From: M3007 sp044350425
Lineage (GTDB): Bacteria > Bacteroidota > Bacteroidia > Chitinophagales > Saprospiraceae
DNA length: 64,000 nucleotides
Assembly: GCA_044350425.1 (NCBI GenBank)
Contig: JBILHS010000003.1
Location: forward strand, 45,214-109,213
Reading direction: 5' to 3'
The position numbers were made by a program, and so were the translations under genes. The notes beneath the pieces are model-generated. The model ran no database searches. It saw nothing but the letters and a program-made list of their open reading frames with translations, and had not been told where the DNA came from. Shown here one piece after another: positions 50,463 through 60,600 of this stretch (positions are counted from its first letter, which is position 1; every line of letters starts with the position of its first letter).

Positions 50463-53400
50463 TTAACTAACAGCTACCATCGGTATTTCCACAAAGAAAT
50501 CCGTGCCTTCATTGTCTCGGGTGATAAAACGAATATCGCCATCATGCGCTTCGATGATTTTCTTGCAGATAGCCAGACCAAGTCCGCTTCCGGAAGTTTT
50601 GGTTGTAAAGTTTGGTTCAAACACTCGATCTCTGATCTCCGGAGGAATTCCACCACCATTGTCGCTAATCTGAATGATAAAAAGATTGCCTTCTCGGCGT
50701 AAGGAGACTTTTATATGTCCTTTTCGATCAGAAGGTATGGCTTGAATGGCATTGATCACCAGATTGTTGAATACCCGAATCAGGTGGTTTTTGTCACCCA
50801 GAATATGGAACCGATCCTTGGGCAGCTCAAGGGACAACTCTACTTGTTTTTGTTCACTAAACAGATCATGTACACTTTCTACGACCTCATTGATCACCAC
50901 ATCATTTTTGGTCTTGATGTCCAGATTGGCAAACATGGAGAATTCTGAAGCAATTTGAGCGAGTGAATCGATCTGTTCGATCAGTCGGGTAATCGCTTTT
51001 CGAAGGTAGGCAGCAGCTTGTTCCGGGTTGCCTGAAAGGCGTTCCAGCTGTTGCATCGAAAGTTTCATGGTGGTAAGCGGATTCTTGATATCATGGGCCA
51101 CCTGTCGCGCCATTTCACGCCATGCGCCCTCTCTTTCCAGTTTTACCAGCTGTATTTTAGAGGATTCAAGTTTGCGTACCATGCTGTTGTATTGCCCGAT
51201 GAGTTGGCTGATCTCATCTTCAGAATCTCCGGCATAGGCCAGTGGTTCGTTCTTGTCTTCCAGTCTTAGCTCCTGTACTTTTTCAGAAAGCAGGCTGACT
51301 GGACGGGTAATGGAGCGCGCCAGTAGGAAGGTAATTCCAAAGGCAATAAGTAACAAAAACACATACAAACTGGCCAGCATGCCTATAAAATCGGAAACTT
51401 CTGCACCGGCATTTCCTTTGCTTTCCAGATAAGGAACGGAAAGGAAGCCCAAGGTTTCACCTTTTCCATTTTGTAAACAACGGTAAAGGTTGAAATACTG
51501 AAGTCCAGCAGATTGCTCTATCTCGATCCGTTCTGCTTGAGGGCTTTTTCGGAGTATCGACAGTGCAGAGGGGCTCATTTTATTAGGTAAAACCCCGAGT
51601 TGTACCAACTCTTCCTGTGTCGTAAAAACAAGATTTCCGAATGGATCGAAAAATTGCGCATCCATACCAAGACTGGATGAAATATTGGTCAGGGATGCAG
51701 GCAATCCCTGACGCAAACTATCGTCTGAAACAGAGGCGTCAAGGGCCTGGTTTTTTAGATTGGTTAATAAGGCGGCGGCGCGGTAATTAAAATCGTTTCT
51801 TTCTGTCTCCTGAGCGGAGCGGGTAAAATGCTCATAGGTTAAGTAACCAACCACAAAGAAGGATACAGCCAGCAAACTCACATTCCAGAAGTGGATACGA
51901 CGAGCCAACGAGCCACTTGCCGTGAGCCTGAAGTCGTACTCAGCAGGCAAAAAACCTACCCAGGAATTTGCAAAGGCCAATGCGATCAGGCACAACGCAG
52001 CCAGGGTAAAAATGATGGAAAACAGGTAAACTTGTTTCAGCCATCCGCCCACTTTATGTCCAACTGCTGCAACGGTCTGCCCATCGGTGCTTTTAGCGAC
52101 GGCATCCATTCTGTTCGGGGTTTCAAATTCTGCAGCAGCACCATTGGCAAGTGTGGCGCCCAGTCCGGTCATATTTGCCAGGCCCTGATCGACTGATAGC
52201 AATCCGTTGTTGGAAACTGAAAAATCGTATCGGGTAAGTTGAGTTAAATTCTGGAATGGACTATTGAAAAACAGCTGGGTGAAGGTTCGGGTAGGCGCCG
52301 GGTGGTCCAGATCAAAAAACAAATATACTGTTGCCGGCTGGGAAGGGTCACTCATCCGGTTAAGGGGCAATTGAACCAGGTATCGAAGATTCCCATCTGA
52401 ATCATTGCCAAAACGGAGTTCCGACGATCCGGGGACGTGTTTTGCTGTGGCCCAATTCCCTAAAACCACCTGTTCATAGCCTAGCGTCTGGCCCACCAAA
52501 ATCGGCTGATTGTCTTTGTCGAATGCATAAACGCTTAGACGGTAGTGCTGAAATAGATAGTTTTCTTGAAAGACAATGCGGTTAATATAATCACGCAACT
52601 CCACGGCGCCGGCTTTGAAGGGCCATGGCTTTAATAAGCGTCCTATATGGGTGGAGTCTGATTGAAGGGCAAGGACGATCTGAGGAAGCAATTTTTCCGC
52701 CAAAGTGGTGTCGCGATTTGCAGCGAGATTTTTGGCATAATCAAGTCTTAGGGTTTGGTCACGCAAGTCATTAAAACGCGTCAATTGGGTAGATGAAAAC
52801 AATGAAAATAGTACGAGCCAACAAATGGCCCAACCAAATCCATCTCCTTGCCAATGCGCAAAAGTATCCAAAGCCAGGACGTAGATTGCCCCAAAGATCA
52901 CGATCCAAAGTAGATTTGTCTCAGGTGGAGCCAAGAAGTAACTCAGTCCGGTAAAGAACAGGCTTGCAAGTCCGATGGATGTCAGGCGTTGATTTCTGGA
53001 AAGTTGGAAGTGCCGCAAGGCAATTACCAGTCGATGACTGAATAAAAACAAACCAACCATCAGCGCTACGACCCCTGCTAATGCCAGAAAACCGGGCATC
53101 CCTAAATTCAAAATGTGGTCAAAATCAAAACCGATTCTCTGTTGAAAGACCAATTGTCTCATGGCTTCGGTTCCGATCAGAATGGATAGCATTGATAAAA
53201 CCTGAGTGAAAATGGTCGTGACCATTCCAGCCTTAGAAGCTTCACCGGGTCTTTCCGGTAAAGGAGCACTGTGAAAAAAGCCCATTACAAATACTAACAC
53301 GGCTGCATGAATCAGCCAATCTCCCACGGAGTTGCCGATCAGGTTGGCACCCTCGAAGGTTTTAGCGAAAAGGGGTAAGTCGCCAAATTGTTCAGCCGTA

Positions 53401-54095
53401 AATCCTGAATTCAAATTGAACCCCAGTAAAGCCGTCGAAACAATCGCCACCAGGCCTGCCCCGGCCAGCCAGCCAAATCTTCGGCCCACGCTTCGGGCTG
53501 TTTGTGCCAGAAGACTGAAGAATACACAAAAAAACAGGAGCCATGTGCCTGATTTGAGCCAAATCAGCCAACTGGATCCAGCACTTTCATTCTTATACAG
53601 CCAACAAATTTCCTTATCAGCGAACTTAATGGGGTAATTTGTTTTTAAAGCTTCTTCGAATCGGATATTGGTGGAGACTGTAGAATTTACGGGGTAAGCA
53701 GTCTTTTCAGATAAGCTGTTGTAGTTCAGTTCATATTTAAGCGGTATCAGGGTGCTGCGGGTATCAGCCCCTTTCTTTTCTACCTGGGCTAAAAAATAAC
53801 CCTGCGGAAGATGAAGCAGGTAGGCTCCGGTTTTTTCTGATAGATCTTTTAAGTCTCGTTTAGCAGGAATAATATTCGTGTTGGACCAGGAAAGCAGCGT
53901 ATCACTTTGATGGATTAAAACGGTACCGACTCCGCCTCCTTTTTGAGCCTCAGATATTTGCAAATTGAGCCACCCAGTTATTTCAGATGCCTGTTGTTGC
54001 AGTAACGTCGTACTTTTGTCCCAGCGCCCTACGCTGACTGCCAGCGTGAGAAGAATGAACATCACGACCAAATACAGGAGCGCACGTTTGAGCAT
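50463..54095 (-). CDS. Very large multi-membrane-span sensor histidine kinase
   Basis: 1210 aa from ATG 54095 (MLKRALLYLVVMFILLTLAV); a frame opening at 54170 is longer by 25 residues. About 12 hydrophobic segments span residues 1-960, with a HAMP-like linker (RSITRPVSLLSEKVQEL). The kinase core has the H-box His about 1001 (ARQVAHDIKNPL), N-box (NLVINAIQAI), G1 (ISDNGGGIPPE) and G2 (GSGLGLAICKKI). A periplasmic sensor part with extended loops lies between the membrane segments. No response regulator gene is adjacent. A TACTTTTG box is at 54168-54175. Confidence 0.88.
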   Translation of the reverse strand: MLKRALLYLVVMFILLTLAVSVGRWDKSTTLLQQQASEITGWLNLQISEAQKGGGVGTVLIHQSDTLLSWSNTNIIPAKRDLKDLSEKTGAYLLHLPQGYFLAQVEKKGADTRSTLIPLKYELNYNSLSEKTAYPVNSTVSTNIRFEEALKTNYPIKFADKEICWLYKNESAGSSWLIWLKSGTWLLFFCVFFSLLAQTARSVGRRFGWLAGAGLVAIVSTALLGFNLNSGFTAEQFGDLPLFAKTFEGANLIGNSVGDWLIHAAVLVFVMGFFHSAPLPERPGEASKAGMVTTIFTQVLSMLSILIGTEAMRQLVFQQRIGFDFDHILNLGMPGFLALAGVVALMVGLFLFSHRLVIALRHFQLSRNQRLTSIGLASLFFTGLSYFLAPPETNLLWIVIFGAIYVLALDTFAHWQGDGFGWAICWLVLFSLFSSTQLTRFNDLRDQTLRLDYAKNLAANRDTTLAEKLLPQIVLALQSDSTHIGRLLKPWPFKAGAVELRDYINRIVFQENYLFQHYRLSVYAFDKDNQPILVGQTLGYEQVVLGNWATAKHVPGSSELRFGNDSDGNLRYLVQLPLNRMSDPSQPATVYLFFDLDHPAPTRTFTQLFFNSPFQNLTQLTRYDFSVSNNGLLSVDQGLANMTGLGATLANGAAAEFETPNRMDAVAKSTDGQTVAAVGHKVGGWLKQVYLFSIIFTLAALCLIALAFANSWVGFLPAEYDFRLTASGSLARRIHFWNVSLLAVSFFVVGYLTYEHFTRSAQETERNDFNYRAAALLTNLKNQALDASVSDDSLRQGLPASLTNISSSLGMDAQFFDPFGNLVFTTQEELVQLGVLPNKMSPSALSILRKSPQAERIEIEQSAGLQYFNLYRCLQNGKGETLGFLSVPYLESKGNAGAEVSDFIGMLASLYVFLLLIAFGITFLLARSITRPVSLLSEKVQELRLEDKNEPLAYAGDSEDEISQLIGQYNSMVRKLESSKIQLVKLEREGAWREMARQVAHDIKNPLTTMKLSMQQLERLSGNPEQAAAYLRKAITRLIEQIDSLAQIASEFSMFANLDIKTKNDVVINEVVESVHDLFSEQKQVELSLELPKDRFHILGDKNHLIRVFNNLVINAIQAIPSDRKGHIKVSLRREGNLFIIQISDNGGGIPPEIRDRVFEPNFTTKTSGSGLGLAICKKIIEAHDGDIRFITRDNEGTDFFVEIPMVAVS

Positions 54096-54167
54096 AAGAT
54101 TAATAGGACGTTGAACTTGGATAGACAGATGCGTATGAAGGTTTAGATCATCCGCACAAGTCGCGGG

Positions 54168-54175
54168 CAAAAGTA
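54168..54175 (-). promoter_or_regulatory. Promoter of the sensor kinase gene
   Basis: TACTTTTG on the minus strand with TTGGC about 18 bp upstream (54192-54196), a reasonable -33/-7 pair for Bacteroidota. It lies 73 bp before the kinase start at 54095. Confidence 0.5.
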
Positions 54176-54262
54176 CCTAAACAAAGTTTAAGCCAATACT
54201 GAAATTTGGCTAGAAGAGATGACGTTTGACTTCAATAAAACTTATAAAAGTCAAATAAAGAT

Positions 54263-54727
54263 AAAAACCGCAGACCGCTCTGCCGCCTTTCGGGGAGGAA
54301 AGTCCGGACAACACAGAGCACCGCACCGTCTAACTGGCGGAGTTCATTCACCTCGGTGCGTGGGCATAGAAAGTGTCGCAGAAAATTACTTCCCGTTGAA
54401 GTTGAGGCAGGGTGGGGCAACCCGCCTTCGACAAGGCTTCGGCGGGTAAAGGTGAAAACGTGTGGTAAGAGCGCACGATCCCGGCTGGTAACAATCGGGA
54501 GGGATAAACCTTGCGGGTTGAAATGCCATGTACACCTTGTTTATCTGCCCTGGCTCTGGCCAGGGTGGGTGAATACGCGGCTCGCGTAGTCCTGACTTCT
54601 GTTGGGAGCAAGGGGGGTAGGCAGCGCAGATCTCGTCTTTGACGAGACCAGATAAATGGCAGAGGTTTCAGCTCGTCCCAGACGAGATGGAATACAGAAT
54701 CCGGCTTATAGGTCTGCGGTTTTTATT
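54263..54727 (+). ncRNA. rnpB: RNase P RNA component
   Basis: Catalytic RNA that trims tRNA 5' ends. The conserved core is present: GGAGGAAAGTCCGGACA near the 5' end (about 54293), GGTAAGAGCGCAC (about 54464), GATAAATGGCAGAG and ACAGAATCCGGCTTAT near the 3' end. The ends pair as helix P1 (AACCGCAGACC with GGTCTGCGGTT), followed by a T-rich tract that should terminate transcription. It contains two similar small hairpins (CTCGTC...GACGAG) at 54632-54646 and 54672-54686. Confidence 0.95.
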
Positions 54728-54770
54728 TTTTTTAGGTCCTTGTTAAGCATGAAACGCTTCGTATTTATTT

Positions 54771-55454
54771 ATGTCGTTTAAATTTTCGCTTCTTTTTTTT
54801 CCGCTCATGGCCTGTTTCCTTTCTCCGTTTAAAACGGACAAAAAAAAATGTACCAGAGTTGTATTTTTTGGGGATAGTATCACCGAGTTTGGGGTAAATC
54901 CAGGTGGCTACATCGCGCAGATGCGGGATTCACTCGCGCTTCGCGGCAAGTCTGATCGCTATGACCTGATCGGCGCAGGCATTGGTGGAAATAAGATCTA
55001 CGACCTGTATCTACGTTTGGAAGAAGATGTGCTGGCCCGAAATCCTGACATCGTTGTGATGTATGTGGGCGTGAATGACGTTTGGCATAAGCAAATGTTT
55101 GGAACAGGCACGGATCCGGAAAAATTTCAAAAATTCTACCTGGCGCTGATCCAAAAATTCCAAAAAAAAGGTATACGAATTATCGCCTGTACGCCCGCTT
55201 GTATCGGCGAACATATCGGCGGCCAAAACCAAATGGATGGTGATCTGGACCGGTTTTCAGAAATTATAAGGAACGTGTCGCGCGAAAAAAACATCCCGCT
55301 TTGCGATTTACGCAACGCATTTGTCCAGTATTCTGCTGAGCACAATCCAGATAATCTGGACAGTGGGATCCTCACAACAGATGGCGTACACCTCAATGAA
55401 AAGGGAAACAGTTTGGTTGCAGCGTTGCTTTTAAAGGAACTTTCCATCCCTTAG
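54771..55454 (+). CDS. SGNH/GDSL-type hydrolase, secreted
   Basis: 227 aa with a signal peptide (MSFKFSLLFFPLMACFLSPF). Block I FFGDSITEFG carries the catalytic Ser, Block III MYVGVNDVW the conserved Asn, and Block V DGVHLN the Asp/His pair. The fold is that of lysophospholipase or acetylxylan esterase-like SGNH enzymes. It probably deacylates a carbohydrate or lipid in the periplasm or outside. The first 14 residues include a Cys, so it might be a lipoprotein, but the lipobox is not convincing. Confidence 0.88.
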   Translation: MSFKFSLLFFPLMACFLSPFKTDKKKCTRVVFFGDSITEFGVNPGGYIAQMRDSLALRGKSDRYDLIGAGIGGNKIYDLYLRLEEDVLARNPDIVVMYVGVNDVWHKQMFGTGTDPEKFQKFYLALIQKFQKKGIRIIACTPACIGEHIGGQNQMDGDLDRFSEIIRNVSREKNIPLCDLRNAFVQYSAEHNPDNLDSGILTTDGVHLNEKGNSLVAALLLKELSIP

Positions 55455-55462
55455 TTTCACGC

Positions 55463-55897
55463 CTAGCCTTTCAGTTCTTGTAAGGCCTCCTGCATCATTT
55501 TATAAAATTCGTCCAACTTTGCAAAATCACGGGTGGCGGCCTCCGGTTGGGCAGGGTCAAATACATGTCCTTCAAAAGACTCCAGAATAGCAGTCATTTT
55601 TTCTAAACGGAGTTTGGTGCCTTTGGAAGCTTCCTGATCCGTTTCGTGACGCATGATTCCAAGAATCAATGCCTCATAACCAACGATACGGCTGGCATTC
55701 TTTTCAGCAAAAGCAATTTTCAGAGAGGCGAGCTTTCGACCGAAACCGTCCACTTCTTTGGTTTGTTGAAGAAGTTCAGCTTCTGCCGGACTGAGTTGTT
55801 GTGTCGTTAGACGACTCGTTGGGGCAGGATCTGACTGAGCATTCAGGCTGGTAAACATTACCAGGACAGCAAAAAGAGAAAATGAAAATCGTAACAT
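55463..55897 (-). CDS. Small secreted protein of unknown function
   Basis: 144 aa from ATG 55897 (MLRFSFSLFAVLVMFTSLNAQ), a clear signal peptide; the longer frame from 55984 adds 29 residues without one. The mature part is helical and rich in charged residues (TTQQLSPAEAELLQQTKEVDGFGRKLASLK). A TACTTTTG box at 55954-55961 fits this start. No family is recognised. Confidence 0.6.
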   Translation of the reverse strand: MLRFSFSLFAVLVMFTSLNAQSDPAPTSRLTTQQLSPAEAELLQQTKEVDGFGRKLASLKIAFAEKNASRIVGYEALILGIMRHETDQEASKGTKLRLEKMTAILESFEGHVFDPAQPEAATRDFAKLDEFYKMMQEALQELKG

Positions 55898-55953
55898 CGG
55901 AAAGGGAGGCTTGTGTACCAGGGTATTCAACCTGGCCGGTGAAAAATTATCAG

Positions 55954-55961
55954 CAAAAGTA
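55954..55961 (-). promoter_or_regulatory. -7 box (TACTTTTG) for the small secreted protein gene
   Basis: Perfect TAnnTTTG match on the minus strand, 56 bp before the ATG at 55897; it lies downstream of the rejected start at 55984 and so supports the shorter protein. Confidence 0.45.
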
Positions 55962-56051
55962 ACGGGGAGTTCGGACTTTTGCACGTAGAAAAAGGATTCA
56001 AAATCCTTTTTTCAAAATGAATATCAAGCGAATCATACAAATATTCAAGCC

Positions 56052-57632
56052 ATGAGATCTGCCAACGCTCTTACACTGCTCTTTGCCGTCCTGTTTTTTT
56101 TCTCCTGTGATCCCGTCCGAAAAGCCGCCTCTGGTGCGGAAGATGGTGTGCTGGAGTTCCAGATCCTTCAGATGAATGATGTCTACGAAATATCCCCTTC
56201 AGCTTCTGATAATATGGGTGGTATGGCCCGTGTTGCAACCATACGTAAAGAACTACTTGCCCGGAACCCCAATACTTTCACGGTGCTTGCCGGAGATTTT
56301 ATAAGTCCCTCAGTCATTGGAACCTTGAAATTTGAAGGCAAACGGATTCGTGGAAAACAAATGATCGAAACGCTCAATACACTTGGACTGGACTGGGTCG
56401 TGTTTGGCAATCACGAGTTTGATTATGATGATCTGGCTGATTTACAGGCCCGTTTGGATGAGTCAAATTTTACCTGGCTGGCAGGCAATGCAAGATTAAA
56501 AGGGACCACCTGGACCCAACAGTTTTTTAAAAATAAACCCGGTGGCGGCACAGATATTTGTCCGGACAACAAAGTTATTTCAATCAAAGATGCCGATGGT
56601 ACAATCCTCAATTTGGGTATATTTGGGGTGCTTGTAAACAACGGTAAAAAGCCCTGGGTTGAATATTCAGACTGGGCGGAAGCGGCCAAAAAGAATTTCG
56701 CTGAGCTAAAACCAAAATGTGATGTGGTGCTGGCACTTACTCACTTGTCCATTGAGGAGGACAAAAAACTCGTGGCTATGCTGCCGGAGATCCCGCTGGT
56801 CATAGGGGGGCACGATCATGATAATATGCGGATACCAGTTGGTCCAAGTGTGATCACAAAAGCAGATGCAAACGCCAAAACAGTGTATATCCACACGATC
56901 CGCTACGACAAGCGTAAGAAAACCTGTTCTGTAAAATCAGAATTGAAAAAAGTAAATGCTGGAATTGCGGACGAACCGGCTACTGCAGTGGTCGTTGCCA
57001 AGTGGGAAAAGATCAAAAATGAATCCCTGAATTCTTCAGGTTTTAATGCCACAGCAATCGTAACAAAACTGGATAAACCGCTGGACTGTCGCGAAACAGT
57101 TATCAGGCATGGACAGGCGCCTGTAGGCCAGATGATTACCGAGGCAATGCTTGCGGTATCCAGGAATAAGCCGGAATGCGCGCTCTTGAATAGCGGTTCC
57201 ATTCGGGTGGATGATGTATTAAGTGGCACCCTCGTGGAATTGGATGTCGTACGGATGTTGCCTTTTGGCGGCGGGATCACAGAGGTGGAAATGAAAGGCA
57301 GTTTACTTCGGAAAACCTTGGAAACAGGTCTCACCAATAAAGGCAATGGCGGTTATTTACAGACCTTGCGCTTGCGGAAGGAGGAGTCCTCGGGCAAGTG
57401 GTATATTGGTGCTAATTTGTTGGAAGACAATAAACTGTACCGGGTCGCATTGCCAGATTTCCTGCTTTCTGGAAATGAGTCAAACATGGGATTTCTAAAA
57501 GCATCCATCGGCGCGGATGGTAAAAGCGATCATCCCGATATCCCTAAAATAATGAGGCCCGACTCCAAGGACAAGTCAGATTTAAGGAATGATATCCGAT
57601 TGGCCCTGATTAAATATTTACGCGGGGAGTAG
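56052..57632 (+). CDS. 5'-nucleotidase/metallophosphatase lipoprotein (UshA-like)
   Basis: 526 aa with a lipobox after a hydrophobic leader (LLFAVLFFFSCDPVRK). The calcineurin-like metal motifs are visible: LQMNDVYEI (Asp, with Tyr where many members have His), LAGDFISPS, FGNHEFDYD, LALTHLSIEED and IGGHDHDN. The C-terminal 5'-nucleotidase domain contains CALLNSGSIRVDD and MLPFGGGITEVEMKG. It likely hydrolyses nucleotides or sugar-nucleotides at the outer-membrane or periplasmic face. Confidence 0.9.
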   Translation: MRSANALTLLFAVLFFFSCDPVRKAASGAEDGVLEFQILQMNDVYEISPSASDNMGGMARVATIRKELLARNPNTFTVLAGDFISPSVIGTLKFEGKRIRGKQMIETLNTLGLDWVVFGNHEFDYDDLADLQARLDESNFTWLAGNARLKGTTWTQQFFKNKPGGGTDICPDNKVISIKDADGTILNLGIFGVLVNNGKKPWVEYSDWAEAAKKNFAELKPKCDVVLALTHLSIEEDKKLVAMLPEIPLVIGGHDHDNMRIPVGPSVITKADANAKTVYIHTIRYDKRKKTCSVKSELKKVNAGIADEPATAVVVAKWEKIKNESLNSSGFNATAIVTKLDKPLDCRETVIRHGQAPVGQMITEAMLAVSRNKPECALLNSGSIRVDDVLSGTLVELDVVRMLPFGGGITEVEMKGSLLRKTLETGLTNKGNGGYLQTLRLRKEESSGKWYIGANLLEDNKLYRVALPDFLLSGNESNMGFLKASIGADGKSDHPDIPKIMRPDSKDKSDLRNDIRLALIKYLRGE

Positions 57633-57648
57633 GCTGGATCGTTTTTTT

Positions 57649-60600
57649 TCAATCGATGGGTTCGTTCCTATCTGTTTCGATTTCAGGTAATGCCGGGAAT
57701 GGCACCCCGACACGCCTCAAATCTTTTATATCTTTTTGTAAAAGATCTAAGTTGTCATACCCTCGGGAGTCTCCGTAGGCCTGGATGAATTCAGTATAAA
57801 GACTCAAGGCTTTTTCCCGGTCACCGGGCGAATTTCGGAGGACTAGTGCATGCGCATGATTGGTTTTAAGCATTTCCCGATTGGCGTAGTACAAACCATT
57901 TTCTGCTTGTTCCTGCAAGGTGAGGAATGCTTCCGCTGACTTGACAAGCTGAATACAATCTTCCAAAACACCTGGTTTGTTCCATGCTCCCATTAAAAGG
58001 TAATAGGGCAGGTTGATGTGTTCATCCAGCCAGTATTTTTTCCATTGTTCTTCTGCATTGGGGAGCTCCATGCATCGTTTTGCGTGTTCCATTTTTGCAG
58101 TACTCCAGATAATGGCCGAATCCCATTGTTCCATGGCCACAAAGTGTTCCACTTTCAAATTTGCGAACCAATAATCGGTTTCAGAATTGATCAAACGTCG
58201 GTTCTTTGAACGCAATGCTGCCCGCAACTTGGGGGCATAAGCTTCAATTTGTATCTTCTTTTCAGGAAATTGCTCTGAAAGTTGAGAGATTCCGTAAAGT
58301 GCTATGGCTGTTTGTGCCGAAGTTGTAATACCACCATAATCCAAAAATACCTGGAATGAATCGTTTTCCAATACGGCGACATTGGCTTGGAAAAGGGAAC
58401 TTAAACCATAGGTGACGTAATAGATACCGGCTTGTTCATAAGCATGTCTGGCTTCCGCTGTTTTTCCGGATAACAGAAAGGCTGTCCCTGTTTTTTCGAA
58501 AAGCGGACCAACCAGATTGTCATAATAAATGGTCAGTAAAGTAGTGTCGGATTGGAAAACGATCTCTGACAAAGGTTGAGCAGATTCAAGACCCAATTGA
58601 AGCTGGTAGATTGCTTCGGATGGTTTGCCGGTGTCAAGAAGGTATTTTCCCCAGGCAAGTCTGGTTGAAGTGAGTAAAGCGAGTCGACTGGTATCAGAGA
58701 TCGTCCTAAAAGCACCTATCTCGGTTAGTAACTGCACGGATTTTTCAAAATGTGCCAAAGCGTCGGGGCTGTTTTGTTCAAAAACGCCCCATTTACGATG
58801 TGTTGTAGCTAGTTCAAGGACAACAGTCTCAAGCCAAATCCGTTCTTTTTCAGGGTTTTTAAATGTAAGAACCTTTGCTTTTTCGTAAGCATCCTCCAGA
58901 AGTTTAGATTGGATGCCCAGACGTAAAGTGTTGATTGCCTTGTTTTGTTTTTGAACAATTTCCCAATGCATCCGATCTGCAGGAGCAAGGTATTCAGAGG
59001 AATATCCCTTACCCAGGGGACAAAAATTGGAGAACGCCTCAGAAAGGCTTACCGTACCACAAAAACAATTGGATTGCAGTGTGTCAAGAATCTCGAAGTC
59101 CCTGAATTGCAATAAGTCTTTTTCAACCGCATCAAATTGCCAGCGTGACCCATAGTTTAGGGGTGTCCCATCCGTTTCGCTGATCAAAAAGAATCTTGAA
59201 TACAAGGCAGATGCCTCCGAAAACTTTCGCTGAAGCAAGGCAATATGGGCGTTCAGGAGCACTGGGTCTGTGTCAAATTCTCGCTGGACAAACTTAATTA
59301 CTTCAGCCGCTTTGCTAATATTGCCCCGTAATAGCAGTTTTTTTGTGTAGTCCTCATACATGAGGCTCATGTCATGACGCCAGAGTGCTTTGGTATTTCC
59401 ATCTAGCCGTTCAAAGAGGTAAAATGCCCGATCACAGTAATCTCTTACCTGAATGATATTGTTGCTCTCTAAGGCTTGGCTTCTAAAATGCTGGAAGAAA
59501 GAACGAACCAGGGGGGCGTCTCCTGAAACTGCCAGGCGCTCAAAATTACCTGGATAATAAAGTGCTGCCTCCAGATTGTAACGCACGATCTGTTCAACGC
59601 TAAAGTTCTGTAATTGCCGGTTTTCGTCTTGTGCGACGGACCGTATATAACTAGGATCCAGATTGTAAGCCAAAACCCGTCCGTCCATCACAGCAATCTG
59701 CAACACCGCGCCCTCCTGAGAGAAACCAACAGAAGCTATTTCCGTATAATTTTGGAAAAGACTTTGGGCATCAACCACCTGAAGTTGAAGTGAGGCTTGT
59801 CCTGTTAAAACGTTCCAAAGAATGACCTTACCTGATGAATAAGCAGCGGCGAGCAAATTACTATTGGCCCGAAAGGCGATCGCCTGAATCTGCTCGTTTG
59901 CGGAGGCCCGAATCTTTAGTACTTCGTTTTCAAGGTTATTGAGATCAAAAACGCGGATGTCATTTCCATTAGTAAAAGCTGCCTTGGTTCCAGACCTATC
60001 AATTGCCAGCGCTTTTACTGGGTATTCGTGCAGTCTAAAAGCCCGGGGCTTATTGCCTTCATGGAGGGGGGACCAAACTTTCACGCTTGACTCATTGCTT
60101 TCAAATTCACCAAGGGATTGGTTTTGAACCAGCACCAAATTATCTGAACCAGGAATAAAGTGAATAGCTTCAATGGTTCCTCCCTCAAATAGCTTACTAG
60201 CCACCAGGAGGCCTGATTTTAAGGAACGAACTTCTACTTTATTCCAACCACTGAGATAAGCAACCAGTTTTTCTTCTTTAGAATCTATGGAGTAAGGAAA
60301 GGCAAAACCCTCATTGAGCAGTGGAAATCTAAATTTACGACCGTCGGTCAGGTGCTTTGCTTCTACGGTATCCGGGGAAATTTGGATCAAAGCCCAGTGA
60401 TCTGAAGCTCCACGCAGAGGCTGTCCGGAATTTACCTGAGTGTAAACCGGTTCTAAGGCGTTGATCGTATTGAAAATCGCTAAAGTATCTGTAAAGGAGC
60501 AAAAAAGCTTACTACCATCCGAGCTGAAAAGGGGTTTAGATGTTAGAAGCTGTGGCAAATGATTCGCCGAGGAAGTTGGAGTATCCGTCAGGGCCCAGAC

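Noticed and set aside
54219..54611. Short reading frames across 54219-54611
   Set aside because: They lie over the RNase P RNA gene and have no protein-family resemblance.
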